DNA from: CAZICM01 sp964537685
GTDB lineage: Bacteria > Myxococcota_A > Polyangia > Polyangiales > Polyangiaceae
Length of the DNA stretch: 56,410 nucleotides
NCBI GenBank assembly: GCA_964537685.1
Contig: CAZICM010000062.1
Location: 1 to 56,410, forward strand
Direction of reading: 5' to 3'
The translations under genes and the position numbers were made by a program. The notes below the pieces were generated by a model. That model searched no databases, had not been told where the DNA came from, and saw nothing but the letters and a program-made list of their open reading frames with translations. How positions within the stretch are numbered: the stretch's first letter is position 1; each line of letters starts with the position of its first letter. Below, piece by piece: positions 35,522 through 43,515 of this stretch.

Positions 35522-36481
35522 CTAGGAAGATTTAGGGAACAATACTACTGTATTGGAGTCGGTACCCACTTTACATAGAAGCTGGGGTTTATCGGCATCG
35601 GGCAGATGAGAGAGATCGATTTGACTAAGAGCGAGCTTGAACGCGGTATTCACATCTTTGTGGAAGGCGATAGCCCGATAAAAGCCGGTAGAGAATTGAA
35701 TGGCCGCATCATCGGAAATAGCGCGGGACATCCCAATGACAACATCGATATGCTCCCGAAGAGCATCCCCGACGATTTTCGAAAAGCAGGCATTAAGAAC
35801 CACACAGCGGAGATGGGTCTTAAAACTCTCGAGGAGCCGGGCGAGCGCATCCGCTTCAATTTTATCGCCTCCGCCCAAGCGGGATGTGATGACCAGTTTT
35901 CCACTTGGATCGCCATGACCGCTAAAGTGCAGTACGTTGGGCTCGTGTTCGAGGAGGACGCGGCTGAGCTCGCCCGCGCCGGTATCAAATGCCGGAATTA
36001 GAGATAATTGGCGTCCATCGGGAGCCTTGAGGAGTTCGCTCTCGACAGCATTAAATTCCCTTCCAATGGCCAATCGGTCTCGGCCTGCGGGATTGGCGGA
36101 GAGAAAGAGGATTTTGGTTTTCACCGCCATGATTGGGGTAATGCCTGGGGATTGGGTCTGGGGTCGGGGATGCGGGGATGCCTCTCCAAGTTGGTTCAGC
36201 GCGTTTTGAAAAAAGGCACACTCCTTTTCATCATGCTCTGCCACCAATCCTTTCGCATTTTCAAGCCAAATGCGTAGAGGAACGCTCCCATTCTTTAGCT
36301 TCTCTACGCTGTTGAGCTTGCTCAAATCCATGAGAATCTGGGCTGATTTTGAAGGAGTCTCATCCAGCGCGGCGACAAAGGCAGGGGAAATCCTGGCGAG
36401 AAGCGCAGCGCGGGGAAGTCCCAGGGCAACCGCAGCTTGATGCAGGTCGAGAATAAGGGATCGGGGTAGAAGTTCTGTCAC
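35522..36481 (-). CDS. Small CHAT protease with an effector-associated-like N-terminus
   Basis: 319 residues from GTG 36481, chosen because AAGGAG lies eight bases upstream; the frame opens further up at 36523. Residues 1-95 are helical and end in PLRIWLENAKGLV, which resembles short effector-associated (EAD-like) adaptor domains that recruit effectors to NTPase or GTPase sensors in predicted bacterial conflict systems (weak assignment). After a Pro-rich linker a CHAT domain carries H189 in LHFSGHGD and C232 in VVLNACFS, 43 residues apart as in the larger CHAT protein of this window. It has no membrane segment. Its partner sensor is not adjacent; the GTPase cassette at 8618-12194 or the NACHT protein are candidates. 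Confidence 0.8.
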   Translation of the reverse strand: MTELLPRSLILDLHQAAVALGLPRAALLARISPAFVAALDETPSKSAQILMDLSKLNSVEKLKNGSVPLRIWLENAKGLVAEHDEKECAFFQNALNQLGEASPHPRPQTQSPGITPIMAVKTKILFLSANPAGRDRLAIGREFNAVESELLKAPDGRQLSLIPAFDTGAGELSRVLLEHEPNVLHFSGHGDPSGKLVITSRLGGGDKIEADALARLLESFKTHLRCVVLNACFSKIVGDALREHIDVVIGMSRAISDDAAIQFSTGFYRAIAFHKDVNTAFKLALSQIDLSHLPDADKPQLLCKVGTDSNTVVLFPKSS

Positions 36482-36597
36482 GGATCTTTCTCCTTGGGCA
36501 TCGCAATCACCCGCGACTCCCACGTTTAGAACCGCTCATTCGCGGTATTCAACCCAGTCGGCACTCAAACGTTTTGATAAGCTAATCTGCGGTGTTG

Positions 36598-36613
36598 ATA
36601 CCCTTGAGGGTAT
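36598..36613 (-). promoter_or_regulatory. 16-bp palindrome upstream of the CHAT gene
   Basis: ATACCCTTGAGGGTAT is a perfect inverted repeat of two seven-base arms around TG. It lies 117 bases upstream of the CHAT start, just past the stop of the lipoprotein gene. The size and symmetry suit a dimeric regulator. No U-run follows, so it is less likely to be a terminator. Confidence 0.35.
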
Positions 36614-36624
36614 ACCTTTCTTTG

Positions 36625-39600
36625 TTATAATGTACAACTAATCTTTACCATTTTCCCCTTTGGCCCCCGGCTTCCCCCCTCTGCTTTCTTGTTCACAAAA
36701 TCGGCCCGAATAAATGTCATCGGTCCAGGATCCGCCTGTTTTGGTCCTCCAGGTCCCGTTCCAGGCTGAAACGATGGTATACTCCGGGGTGGACTGAAAA
36801 TAACCGAAACGCCTTGAATACAAGAGTCTTTCGCTCCTATCAGCACATCGTATACCGCCTCGGGCGAAGTCGCCGATGCCCCGTCCGTGCGAAGGCTCAA
36901 TAGCCGCGAATTAAACAAAAAACGCGCTCCTTTGGCCTTCGGCGCGCATAAGGGCAGGATCGGTGCATCCCGCCGGATTACATTGGGCACACTCACCCAC
37001 CCTTCCAGCGATACCGGCGCAGGCGGCGGTAGCTTTATCGTTGCCGGGGGCTTTTCTGCGCTGCCTTTTTCAGGTTTGGGTACGGCCACCATGGGCAGAT
37101 TACCTAAGAGCGCGATATCATTAAAACTTAATAGCATCGGCACGCCCTCTTTGGTGGGTACGCCCAAAGAACGCTGCGCCCGCCCTCCCACATTCGCGAT
37201 AATACGAGGCACTTCGCCCGCTGGCCACGCAACAACATAATTGTCATGGCTCCAGGCAATGATATCCGATGCATCTGTCCCAAAGACAATATCCCCCGTC
37301 GGAAGCCGATCGTTGTCAATTTCAATACTTTCGCTTCCGCCTTGGGCTTTTACCCGGAATAACCAGTTTTTTCCTCCTGAACGCAGCATAAAAAGCGCCC
37401 GCTTGCCCATTCCTGCCGCCATCCGCATCAATGTGCCCGTGCTTGCTCCCTTGGGCGCGGGACCGCTTACGCTCTGCGCCTTTGCCCCCGTTTCATAGGA
37501 ATTCAGCCATTTAATCGTCCATGTCTTGGGTGGCTCTTTGGGCTTGTCGAATAGCTCTTCCAGGCTCGCTACCGTGTCCAGCATTCCAAATCGGCCCATT
37601 GGCGCCGTCGAAAAACTGCTGGTGGGCGCCTTGGCCTTCGCTCCCGCCGCAGGTTTGGGCCTCGGAAACAGTTCGCTGATCTCGTAGGAACCTTTCAGCG
37701 GGGGTATGCCAGGTACCGCCGTCTTGGTGGAGGTGCATTGAATCACATTGCTCCCATTCACGGGCTTCGAAGGCCGGGAAGGAAGCGTCTCTTTGGCTTC
37801 GCTCTGGGGAATATGCGGCATCTCTTGAGGCGTTCCCCATCCAATGCGCAATTGTGTGTCAATTTTTGCCCCCACTTCGCTCACTGTAAAAACCCCAGGC
37901 TCGTCGGCTAAATATCCCACCGAACCCGAGCTCAAAAAGCGCTGTACATGATCGGCTAAATCAATCGTATTCCATGTCAAGCCCCCATCCACGGTCGCCA
38001 TGGCCCGGCGTTCGCTTAGAGCAAGCCCCCGTCCACCATGGAGGCGAGCAAAATTTACATCTGGAATATGCTGAGGCGCGACTCCATCGGCGCCTGGAGC
38101 CTGGACCACGCTAAAGACCTCGCCCTCGTCGTTGGACAGCACAAATCGAAGGGTATGGTCTTCATCCTCTTCAATGGGGCTCTGTACAAACAATTGCGCA
38201 CTGGGCCGCTCATTCCAGCGCAATACCGCCCGTTTTCGTTCTTTGCCCGTCGCATCCATCACATAAATGGCCGGCTTAAGCGCTCTTCGTCCATCCGCGC
38301 CTTCTCCATCCGCGCCATTTTCCGCGGCCGCGCCTTCTCTATCTTCAGACTCCGGCTCGTCGCCTTCTTCCAATCCTCTCAGATACGCAACACTTCCATC
38401 CGCCAATGGTCCCGCGCTGCTCACGGCATTGAGATTGGGTACCCGCATGGTGCTCCATGTGCCGCCGGGCTTTTGAACGCACAGGTTTCCATCTTCCTCG
38501 GCATTGCAAGGCGAAGTCAGCAAAAGTCCGCCGCTCGGAGAGCCTCTCAGCCATGCATCGCCGCTTCGCCTGAATACCGGCTTGCCCAGCGAAAGACCGC
38601 TCGCGGGCAATCGGAAAACCGCAAATGGATCGATAAAATCAAAGCCTTCTTCTTGTTCGGAAACAATACATCCAAGCCATGCATGCGTGCCCGCTTTGGT
38701 GAGCGTGCATGGCGTGAGGCCATAGCCGTTTGAAAACTGTTGCATTTCAAGAATGGCGCCCGTGTTTAAGTCGACCCGCGCAAGCAATCCATGGCTTGCG
38801 ACAATGGCCGTGCCCGGCGCCGATTCCACGCCCGATGCAGCCGCCGCTTCCAGCGGATCGCGCTCGGTTACGCGAATCCACCGAAGGATATGAGCTTCGC
38901 TTTGAGGCGCCGGCGGATCGCGCATAGCGCCGAGCGAAGCCTTGGCGATATCGATTTCGCCGGCAGGACCGTTGGAATACACAAATGCAAGCACTTTATC
39001 GTGTTCGATGCGCAGTCCCGTTACCCGCAGGGCATCTTTGCCTTGAGCGCTATCGCCCGCGGGTTTCCATGTCGCGCCTCCATCCTGCGTAACGGCCAGG
39101 CCCGCCGCCTCAAAAATGGCCGCTCCTTCTTTTGCATTGCGAAACGCAATCGCGCGCAAAGGAAGCGCCGGAAGGCCGGAAAGGCTTTGCATTTTCGCGC
39201 TTTTTAGATCGATGAAGCGAGGCACATACGATTGATAATCCCACACCGCAACGCTATTCGGGCCGGCCCCGATATGATCGATATTGACTTCCGATTGGGC
39301 GAGTTTAACGGCGGCCGCCAGGGGATCGTCAAACCGGTAAATTCCTTTCGATCCATGGCCGATCAAGACGTTTTTGCCCTGTTCGTCCGGCACTTCAATG
39401 AGCCCCATCAGCGCTTCGGGGGATGGAACGCTTTCCGCTTTCACCGAACCGTCTTTTTGAAGCAGCGCCCGGCGTCCTCCCAGCAAAAGAAGCCTGCCCT
39501 GGGGAAGCTCTGGGCCTACAAGCGTTGCGCCGCCGCTATCGAGCCAGCGCGAAGGCGATAGCGGGGCCGCTTCAGGCGCGGGGCTCGCCGTGGGAGCCGC

Positions 39601-39732
39601 CGCGATGTTGATTTGTTTTGGAGGGGGCGGCGGCTGCGATGAACACGAAGCAAGCGGCGCGCATAGCAAAAACAGCGAAATAGCGCTGAGATGTCGAAAA
39701 TGGCGGGCGTGGGCGCAAAAACACAAGGACAT
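36625..39732 (-). CDS. Very large lipoprotein with BNR-like motifs
   Basis: 1035 residues. The signal peptide ends at PLASC (C30), a clear lipobox. A Pro/Ala linker (about 33-60) is followed by a beta-rich body. Asp-box (BNR) motifs can be seen, for example AVTQDGGATWKPAG and ATVDGGLTWNTID, each typical of sialidase-type beta-propellers. An acidic insertion (GDEPESEDREGAAAENGADG) and Lys/Pro-rich linkers separate propeller-like halves. There is no catalytic residue set of a sialidase visible, so I call it a propeller-like surface protein. Its stop is 143 bp upstream of the CHAT gene on the same strand. Confidence 0.75.
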   Translation of the reverse strand: MSLCFCAHARHFRHLSAISLFLLCAPLASCSSQPPPPPKQINIAAAPTASPAPEAAPLSPSRWLDSGGATLVGPELPQGRLLLLGGRRALLQKDGSVKAESVPSPEALMGLIEVPDEQGKNVLIGHGSKGIYRFDDPLAAAVKLAQSEVNIDHIGAGPNSVAVWDYQSYVPRFIDLKSAKMQSLSGLPALPLRAIAFRNAKEGAAIFEAAGLAVTQDGGATWKPAGDSAQGKDALRVTGLRIEHDKVLAFVYSNGPAGEIDIAKASLGAMRDPPAPQSEAHILRWIRVTERDPLEAAAASGVESAPGTAIVASHGLLARVDLNTGAILEMQQFSNGYGLTPCTLTKAGTHAWLGCIVSEQEEGFDFIDPFAVFRLPASGLSLGKPVFRRSGDAWLRGSPSGGLLLTSPCNAEEDGNLCVQKPGGTWSTMRVPNLNAVSSAGPLADGSVAYLRGLEEGDEPESEDREGAAAENGADGEGADGRRALKPAIYVMDATGKERKRAVLRWNERPSAQLFVQSPIEEDEDHTLRFVLSNDEGEVFSVVQAPGADGVAPQHIPDVNFARLHGGRGLALSERRAMATVDGGLTWNTIDLADHVQRFLSSGSVGYLADEPGVFTVSEVGAKIDTQLRIGWGTPQEMPHIPQSEAKETLPSRPSKPVNGSNVIQCTSTKTAVPGIPPLKGSYEISELFPRPKPAAGAKAKAPTSSFSTAPMGRFGMLDTVASLEELFDKPKEPPKTWTIKWLNSYETGAKAQSVSGPAPKGASTGTLMRMAAGMGKRALFMLRSGGKNWLFRVKAQGGSESIEIDNDRLPTGDIVFGTDASDIIAWSHDNYVVAWPAGEVPRIIANVGGRAQRSLGVPTKEGVPMLLSFNDIALLGNLPMVAVPKPEKGSAEKPPATIKLPPPAPVSLEGWVSVPNVIRRDAPILPLCAPKAKGARFLFNSRLLSLRTDGASATSPEAVYDVLIGAKDSCIQGVSVIFSPPRSIPSFQPGTGPGGPKQADPGPMTFIRADFVNKKAEGGSRGPKGKMVKISCTL

Positions 39733-39745
39733 GGTAGGCGCGATA

Positions 39746-40573
39746 TTAGCTTGAATCGGCGCCGGCTCCGCCTATCAAAAGCACGATGAGGGCGAGCACA
39801 ATGCGGTACACACCAAAGGGTACAAGTCCAAATCGCCTCAGATATTGGATGAAGGCGACCATCACCAGCATCGCGGTCACAAACGCAAAGAAAAGTCCAG
39901 CCGCCAGCGAAAGCATCGCATCCGGCTCGGAAAAGAAGAGCGTTCCATTTTTATAGAGATCAAAGATGGTGGCCGCGCCGAGGACGGGAACGCCTAAAAG
40001 AAACGAAAATTCCGCGGCTGTTTGGGTGCTCAATCCGCTTAATTGTCCGCCCACAATGGTGGTCATGGAGCGGGATGCGCCGGGCCACAGCGACAAAATC
40101 TGGCACATGCCAATGATCAGCGCGCGCGCGGGCGTCACATGTTCGATACCGCAGCGCTCTTCCAATTTAGGCTTGGATGCCCTGTATTTTTCGATGCCGA
40201 TCATAAGCAGTCCGCCCGTAAATAAAGCGAAAATAACAGGCCGCGGACCAAAGAGATGAGCCTTGATGGCGCGGTGAAAGAGATAGCCCGTGATCGCAGC
40301 AGGCAAAAATGCACAGCCCAAGGCCAATGCGAACCTCATTTGAACGGGATCGCGGCGGATGAGCCCGCGGGCTAAATCGGCGAAGCGGGATCGATACAAA
40401 ACAACAACCGCCAAAATGGCGCCCATCTGAATCGCGATGTCGAAGGTCTTTGAAGCTTCGCCGGTGTGCCCAAATAATGCCGAAAATAAAATTAGGTGCC
40501 CCGTCGAGGAGACCGGAAGAAATTCCGTCAAACCCTCGATGATTCCCAATAGCGCGGCAAGCGTGACGCTCAT
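39746..40573 (-). CDS. uppP: Undecaprenyl-diphosphatase
   Basis: 275 residues from ATG 40573; the 18-residue extension upstream in frame is not UppP-like. Both signature motifs of BacA/UppP are complete: EGLTEFLPVSSTGHLI near the N-terminus and PGASRSMTTI in the second half. Several hydrophobic helices span the protein. It dephosphorylates undecaprenyl diphosphate to recycle the lipid carrier for peptidoglycan synthesis, and its overproduction gives bacitracin resistance in E. coli. It is convergent with no neighbour and divergent from the H1-like gene at 40698. Confidence 0.97.
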   Translation of the reverse strand: MSVTLAALLGIIEGLTEFLPVSSTGHLILFSALFGHTGEASKTFDIAIQMGAILAVVVLYRSRFADLARGLIRRDPVQMRFALALGCAFLPAAITGYLFHRAIKAHLFGPRPVIFALFTGGLLMIGIEKYRASKPKLEERCGIEHVTPARALIIGMCQILSLWPGASRSMTTIVGGQLSGLSTQTAAEFSFLLGVPVLGAATIFDLYKNGTLFFSEPDAMLSLAAGLFFAFVTAMLVMVAFIQYLRRFGLVPFGVYRIVLALIVLLIGGAGADSS

Positions 40574-40697
40574 GGGCGGCACTGATAGCCCGAAAGCCAG
40601 GCGAATGGCAGCCGCCTTTGCTCGCAAATAAAATTTTTATCCATTCAATAAAAGTTTGTTTTGCCGGCGGGCATGACCGTGGTATAGCCGAACAACA

Positions 40698-41237
40698 ATG
40701 ACGCAATCATTTGATACTGAACTCGAAGAGGTCACTGCAAAGTTCACCCGTGAGCTTTCGCAGGCTGTTTCGGCGCTTATCCTTAAGCGTCTTGGTATTG
40801 GCAAGAGCGCGGCCAAGGCAGCCGGCGCCACTACCGCAGCCCCCAAGGCGTCCGCAAAGAAAGCGGCTGCGGCGGCTGCGGCTCCCGCTGCGCCTAAGCC
40901 CAAGGGCAAGCGCGGCGCGGCTAAAGGCGCTGGAAAGAAAACCAAGACCGGCGCTCCCCGCCGAAAGCGCTCTACAGAGGCCGAGCGCCTTCAAATGCTC
41001 GACAACGTGCACAAGGCTGTGGCGGCTCAGCAAGGTATGGCGGCCGGCGAAATCGAACGCTCCACCAAGCTATCAAAGCCGATTGTTGCCGCGGCCCTGC
41101 GCCAGCTCAAGGAGCAGGGGAAGGTGTTCATGGGCGGCACCAAGCGCTTTGCACGCTATGCGACAAGCCAGGAAGCCGCGGATTCGGCCAGCGCGGACGC
41201 CAAGAACAAGGCGCAGGGCGGAGCTGCTGCGGCATAA
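40698..41237 (+). CDS. H1-like DNA-binding protein with a winged-helix end
   Basis: 179 residues. An N-terminal helix (1-38, TAKFTRELSQAVSALILKRL) is followed by an Ala/Lys/Pro-rich tail-like segment (about 40-95, with APKPKGKRGAAKGAGKK) of the kind seen in histone-H1-like bacterial proteins. The C-terminal 55 residues (AERLQMLDNVHKAVAAQQ, then KLSKPIVAAALRQLKEQGKV) look like a small winged helix. A similar segment, LKPSELARALGVSKP-type, is used by regulators to read DNA. I infer a nucleoid or chromatin-like regulator. A strong terminator follows the stop, so it is transcribed alone. Confidence 0.72.
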   Translation: MTQSFDTELEEVTAKFTRELSQAVSALILKRLGIGKSAAKAAGATTAAPKASAKKAAAAAAAPAAPKPKGKRGAAKGAGKKTKTGAPRRKRSTEAERLQMLDNVHKAVAAQQGMAAGEIERSTKLSKPIVAAALRQLKEQGKVFMGGTKRFARYATSQEAADSASADAKNKAQGGAAAA

Positions 41238-41266
41238 GCCCTGTTTACTTTACCCATAAACAAATG

Positions 41267-41298
41267 GAGGCGGCCAGTGAGCCGCCTCTATGTTTTTT
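41267..41298 (+). terminator. Strong intrinsic terminator after the H1-like gene
   Basis: A perfect eight-base stem (GAGGCGGC with GCCGCCTC, 41267-41274 and 41281-41288) encloses a six-base loop and is followed by TATGTTTTTT. It ends one base inside the 3' end of the convergent ligase gene. Confidence 0.85.
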
Positions 41299-43429
41299 GT
41301 GGGTTTTGCGATTCAGGTGATTGAATTGGAGGGATCGGCTGCGGAGCTTCCGCGGCTTGCGCGGGCGCCGGCTCGGCCAATTGCCCTGCCTCGCTTCGCG
41401 CTTCAAATCCTGTCTTATGTGATGCCTTTGCTTCCCGATATCTCTTCATACATCCCGACAGAATCTCTCCAATCAGCATCCGGTGATCCATCCCGACGAC
41501 TTTGGCGATCACACACAAATCGCTGAAATCCGGTGTTAAACCAGGCAATGGATTCACTTCGATCACATAAAATGTTCCGTCTTTTGCCAAGCGCAAATCC
41601 ACCCGCGCCACATCCCGGCAGCCCAGCACATTAAAGGTATCGCGCACCACTTTTTCCAATCGCTTGAGTTCGGCCGGCGAAAGCTTCGCTGGACACTCAA
41701 ACGTTACCTTGTCCTGCGCGACTTTCTTTTCCTCAAAACCATACACAGGACGCCCTGAATGGTTTTTAAACACCACTTCCATCGGCGGAAGGATTTTGGG
41801 CCTCCGCTCGCCGAGCAGGCCCACCGTAAACTCGCGGCCTTCAATGTATTCTTCAACCAGCGCAGGCTGGCCATAGCGATCCGATAAAGCTTTCGCCGCA
41901 ACCCGCGCCGCCGCTTCATCTTCAACCACCGAGGCTTCCGTGATGCCTTTCGATGTTCCCTCGGCATTGGGCTTTACAATCACCGGATACCGGAACGCCT
42001 TCAGTTTTTCACGTCCAGTCGTTATCACCTGCCATTCAGGCGTTTCGATGCCAGCCGCCCGCAGGATTTGCTTCGTTAATCCTTTGTCCAAACACAGCGA
42101 TTGCGTCGTTGAATCCGAACCCGAATAAGGAATGCCCAGCAGTTCGCAGAGCGCCGGCACCTGAGCTTCGCGGCCCCGCCCCCGGATGCCTTCCGCAATA
42201 TTGAACACCACATCGGGCGCCGCATCCGCAAGCCTTCGCGGCAAATCGGGCGTCGCTTCCAGATGCACCACCGTATGCCCATAACTCTCAATGGCCGCCG
42301 CGATCGCCTGAATCGTCCGGGGCGTGTCAAATTCAGCCTGCGCCTCATCGGACTCGCTGCGCTTGATATTGAAGGTAAAACCTACCCGCATCGACGTTTT
42401 TTTGCTTTTGCGGGGCTGCGTATTTTCAAGATGCGGGAGCAGCCCATAGCGCTGACATGCGCTCTTGATAAGCGCCTTCACCAGTCCATCAAAATCGATT
42501 CCTTGATGTTTGGCCGCGAGCGCCAGGCTTGTATTTGGATTGAGCGCCGGCAGCGCCTCAACCGCCAGAAAATGAACTTCATAGCCTTTAGGCCCCGTTC
42601 CAACGCGAAACTCGGCCAGTCCAAAATCCTTCAGCTCAAAGGCGCGCACGACCCGCTTTGTAAGCATTTTTATGCGGTCAATCACGGAGCCCGGAAGCTC
42701 TGCGGGCCTCAGCTTCACACGTTCATGGCGCACATTGCGCAGATTAAAATCCAGCACGTTGTACAGCCCCGCGTGCTCTTTATCGATCACATATTCAACC
42801 GGAGGAAGAATCCCATCCGCGCCTGTTCCAGCCACAAACGAACACGCCACATCTACGCCCCGCAGATAGCGCTCGACAATCAATCCAGCTTCAAAACGCG
42901 GTAATTGGCGCTCGATCACCTCGGAAAGTTCATAGGCGTCTTCACACACGCTGGAGTCGCCCGCGATACCTTTGGAAGAGCCTTCAAAGTTGGGCTTGAC
43001 AATCACCGGAAAGGTTAAATCGTCGAGCGCCCCGCCCTCGATGGTTGAGCGCGTAACAAGCCTTCCCCGCGGCGCTGGAACACCATATCCAGTCACGACC
43101 CGCTTGCTGATATTTTTGTCCAGCGTAATGCACAGCGTGTAGGCATCCGAGCCTGTGTAGGGCATGCCCAGCTCATCGAAAAGCGCTGGATAAAAGGCTT
43201 CGCGCGTCTTTCCCTTATGACCCTCGGCCGTGTTGAAAATTAAATCGGGAGCGAGCCCTTCCAAGCGGGTTAGCAGGCGCGAAGGCGGGCCGCTCACCTC
43301 AATACGCTCGACTTCATGGCCTGCCCGCTCCAGCGCCGCCGTCAGCGCTTCAATGGTCTCCGGGCTATCGAATTCGGCTTCTTCTGGAGCATCGCTCAGC
43401 TTGAGATTGTGAGTGAGGGCAATGCGCAT
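41288..43429 (-). CDS. Fused double D-Ala-D-Ala-ligase-like ATP-grasp protein
   Basis: 713 residues from ATG 43429, made of two ATP-grasp modules of the Ddl type (about 1-345 and 347-690) that are clearly related to each other (DLIFNTAEG and DVVFNIAEG; PVIVKPNFEGSSKG and PVIVKPNAEGTSKG). In the second module the metal-binding end VIEVNPLPGLTP is intact. In the first, the same place reads LAVEALPALNP, losing the Glu and Asn, and RVDLRL is replaced by LAEFRV. The C-terminal half is therefore the probable catalyst and the first half may be regulatory. Reaction: ATP-dependent ligation of an amino acid or peptide carboxylate to an amine. A Pro/Gln/Ala-rich tail follows. Confidence 0.85.
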   Translation of the reverse strand: MRIALTHNLKLSDAPEEAEFDSPETIEALTAALERAGHEVERIEVSGPPSRLLTRLEGLAPDLIFNTAEGHKGKTREAFYPALFDELGMPYTGSDAYTLCITLDKNISKRVVTGYGVPAPRGRLVTRSTIEGGALDDLTFPVIVKPNFEGSSKGIAGDSSVCEDAYELSEVIERQLPRFEAGLIVERYLRGVDVACSFVAGTGADGILPPVEYVIDKEHAGLYNVLDFNLRNVRHERVKLRPAELPGSVIDRIKMLTKRVVRAFELKDFGLAEFRVGTGPKGYEVHFLAVEALPALNPNTSLALAAKHQGIDFDGLVKALIKSACQRYGLLPHLENTQPRKSKKTSMRVGFTFNIKRSESDEAQAEFDTPRTIQAIAAAIESYGHTVVHLEATPDLPRRLADAAPDVVFNIAEGIRGRGREAQVPALCELLGIPYSGSDSTTQSLCLDKGLTKQILRAAGIETPEWQVITTGREKLKAFRYPVIVKPNAEGTSKGITEASVVEDEAAARVAAKALSDRYGQPALVEEYIEGREFTVGLLGERRPKILPPMEVVFKNHSGRPVYGFEEKKVAQDKVTFECPAKLSPAELKRLEKVVRDTFNVLGCRDVARVDLRLAKDGTFYVIEVNPLPGLTPDFSDLCVIAKVVGMDHRMLIGEILSGCMKRYREAKASHKTGFEARSEAGQLAEPAPAQAAEAPQPIPPIQSPESQNPQKT

Positions 43430-43515
43430 GGATCTCTGGCAGGTTCTACAACGTGAAAGCCACGCGGGCACTGGAAATGCTCGCGGCACCTCCGCGCCTG
43501 TGCTAACGGCGGTAC

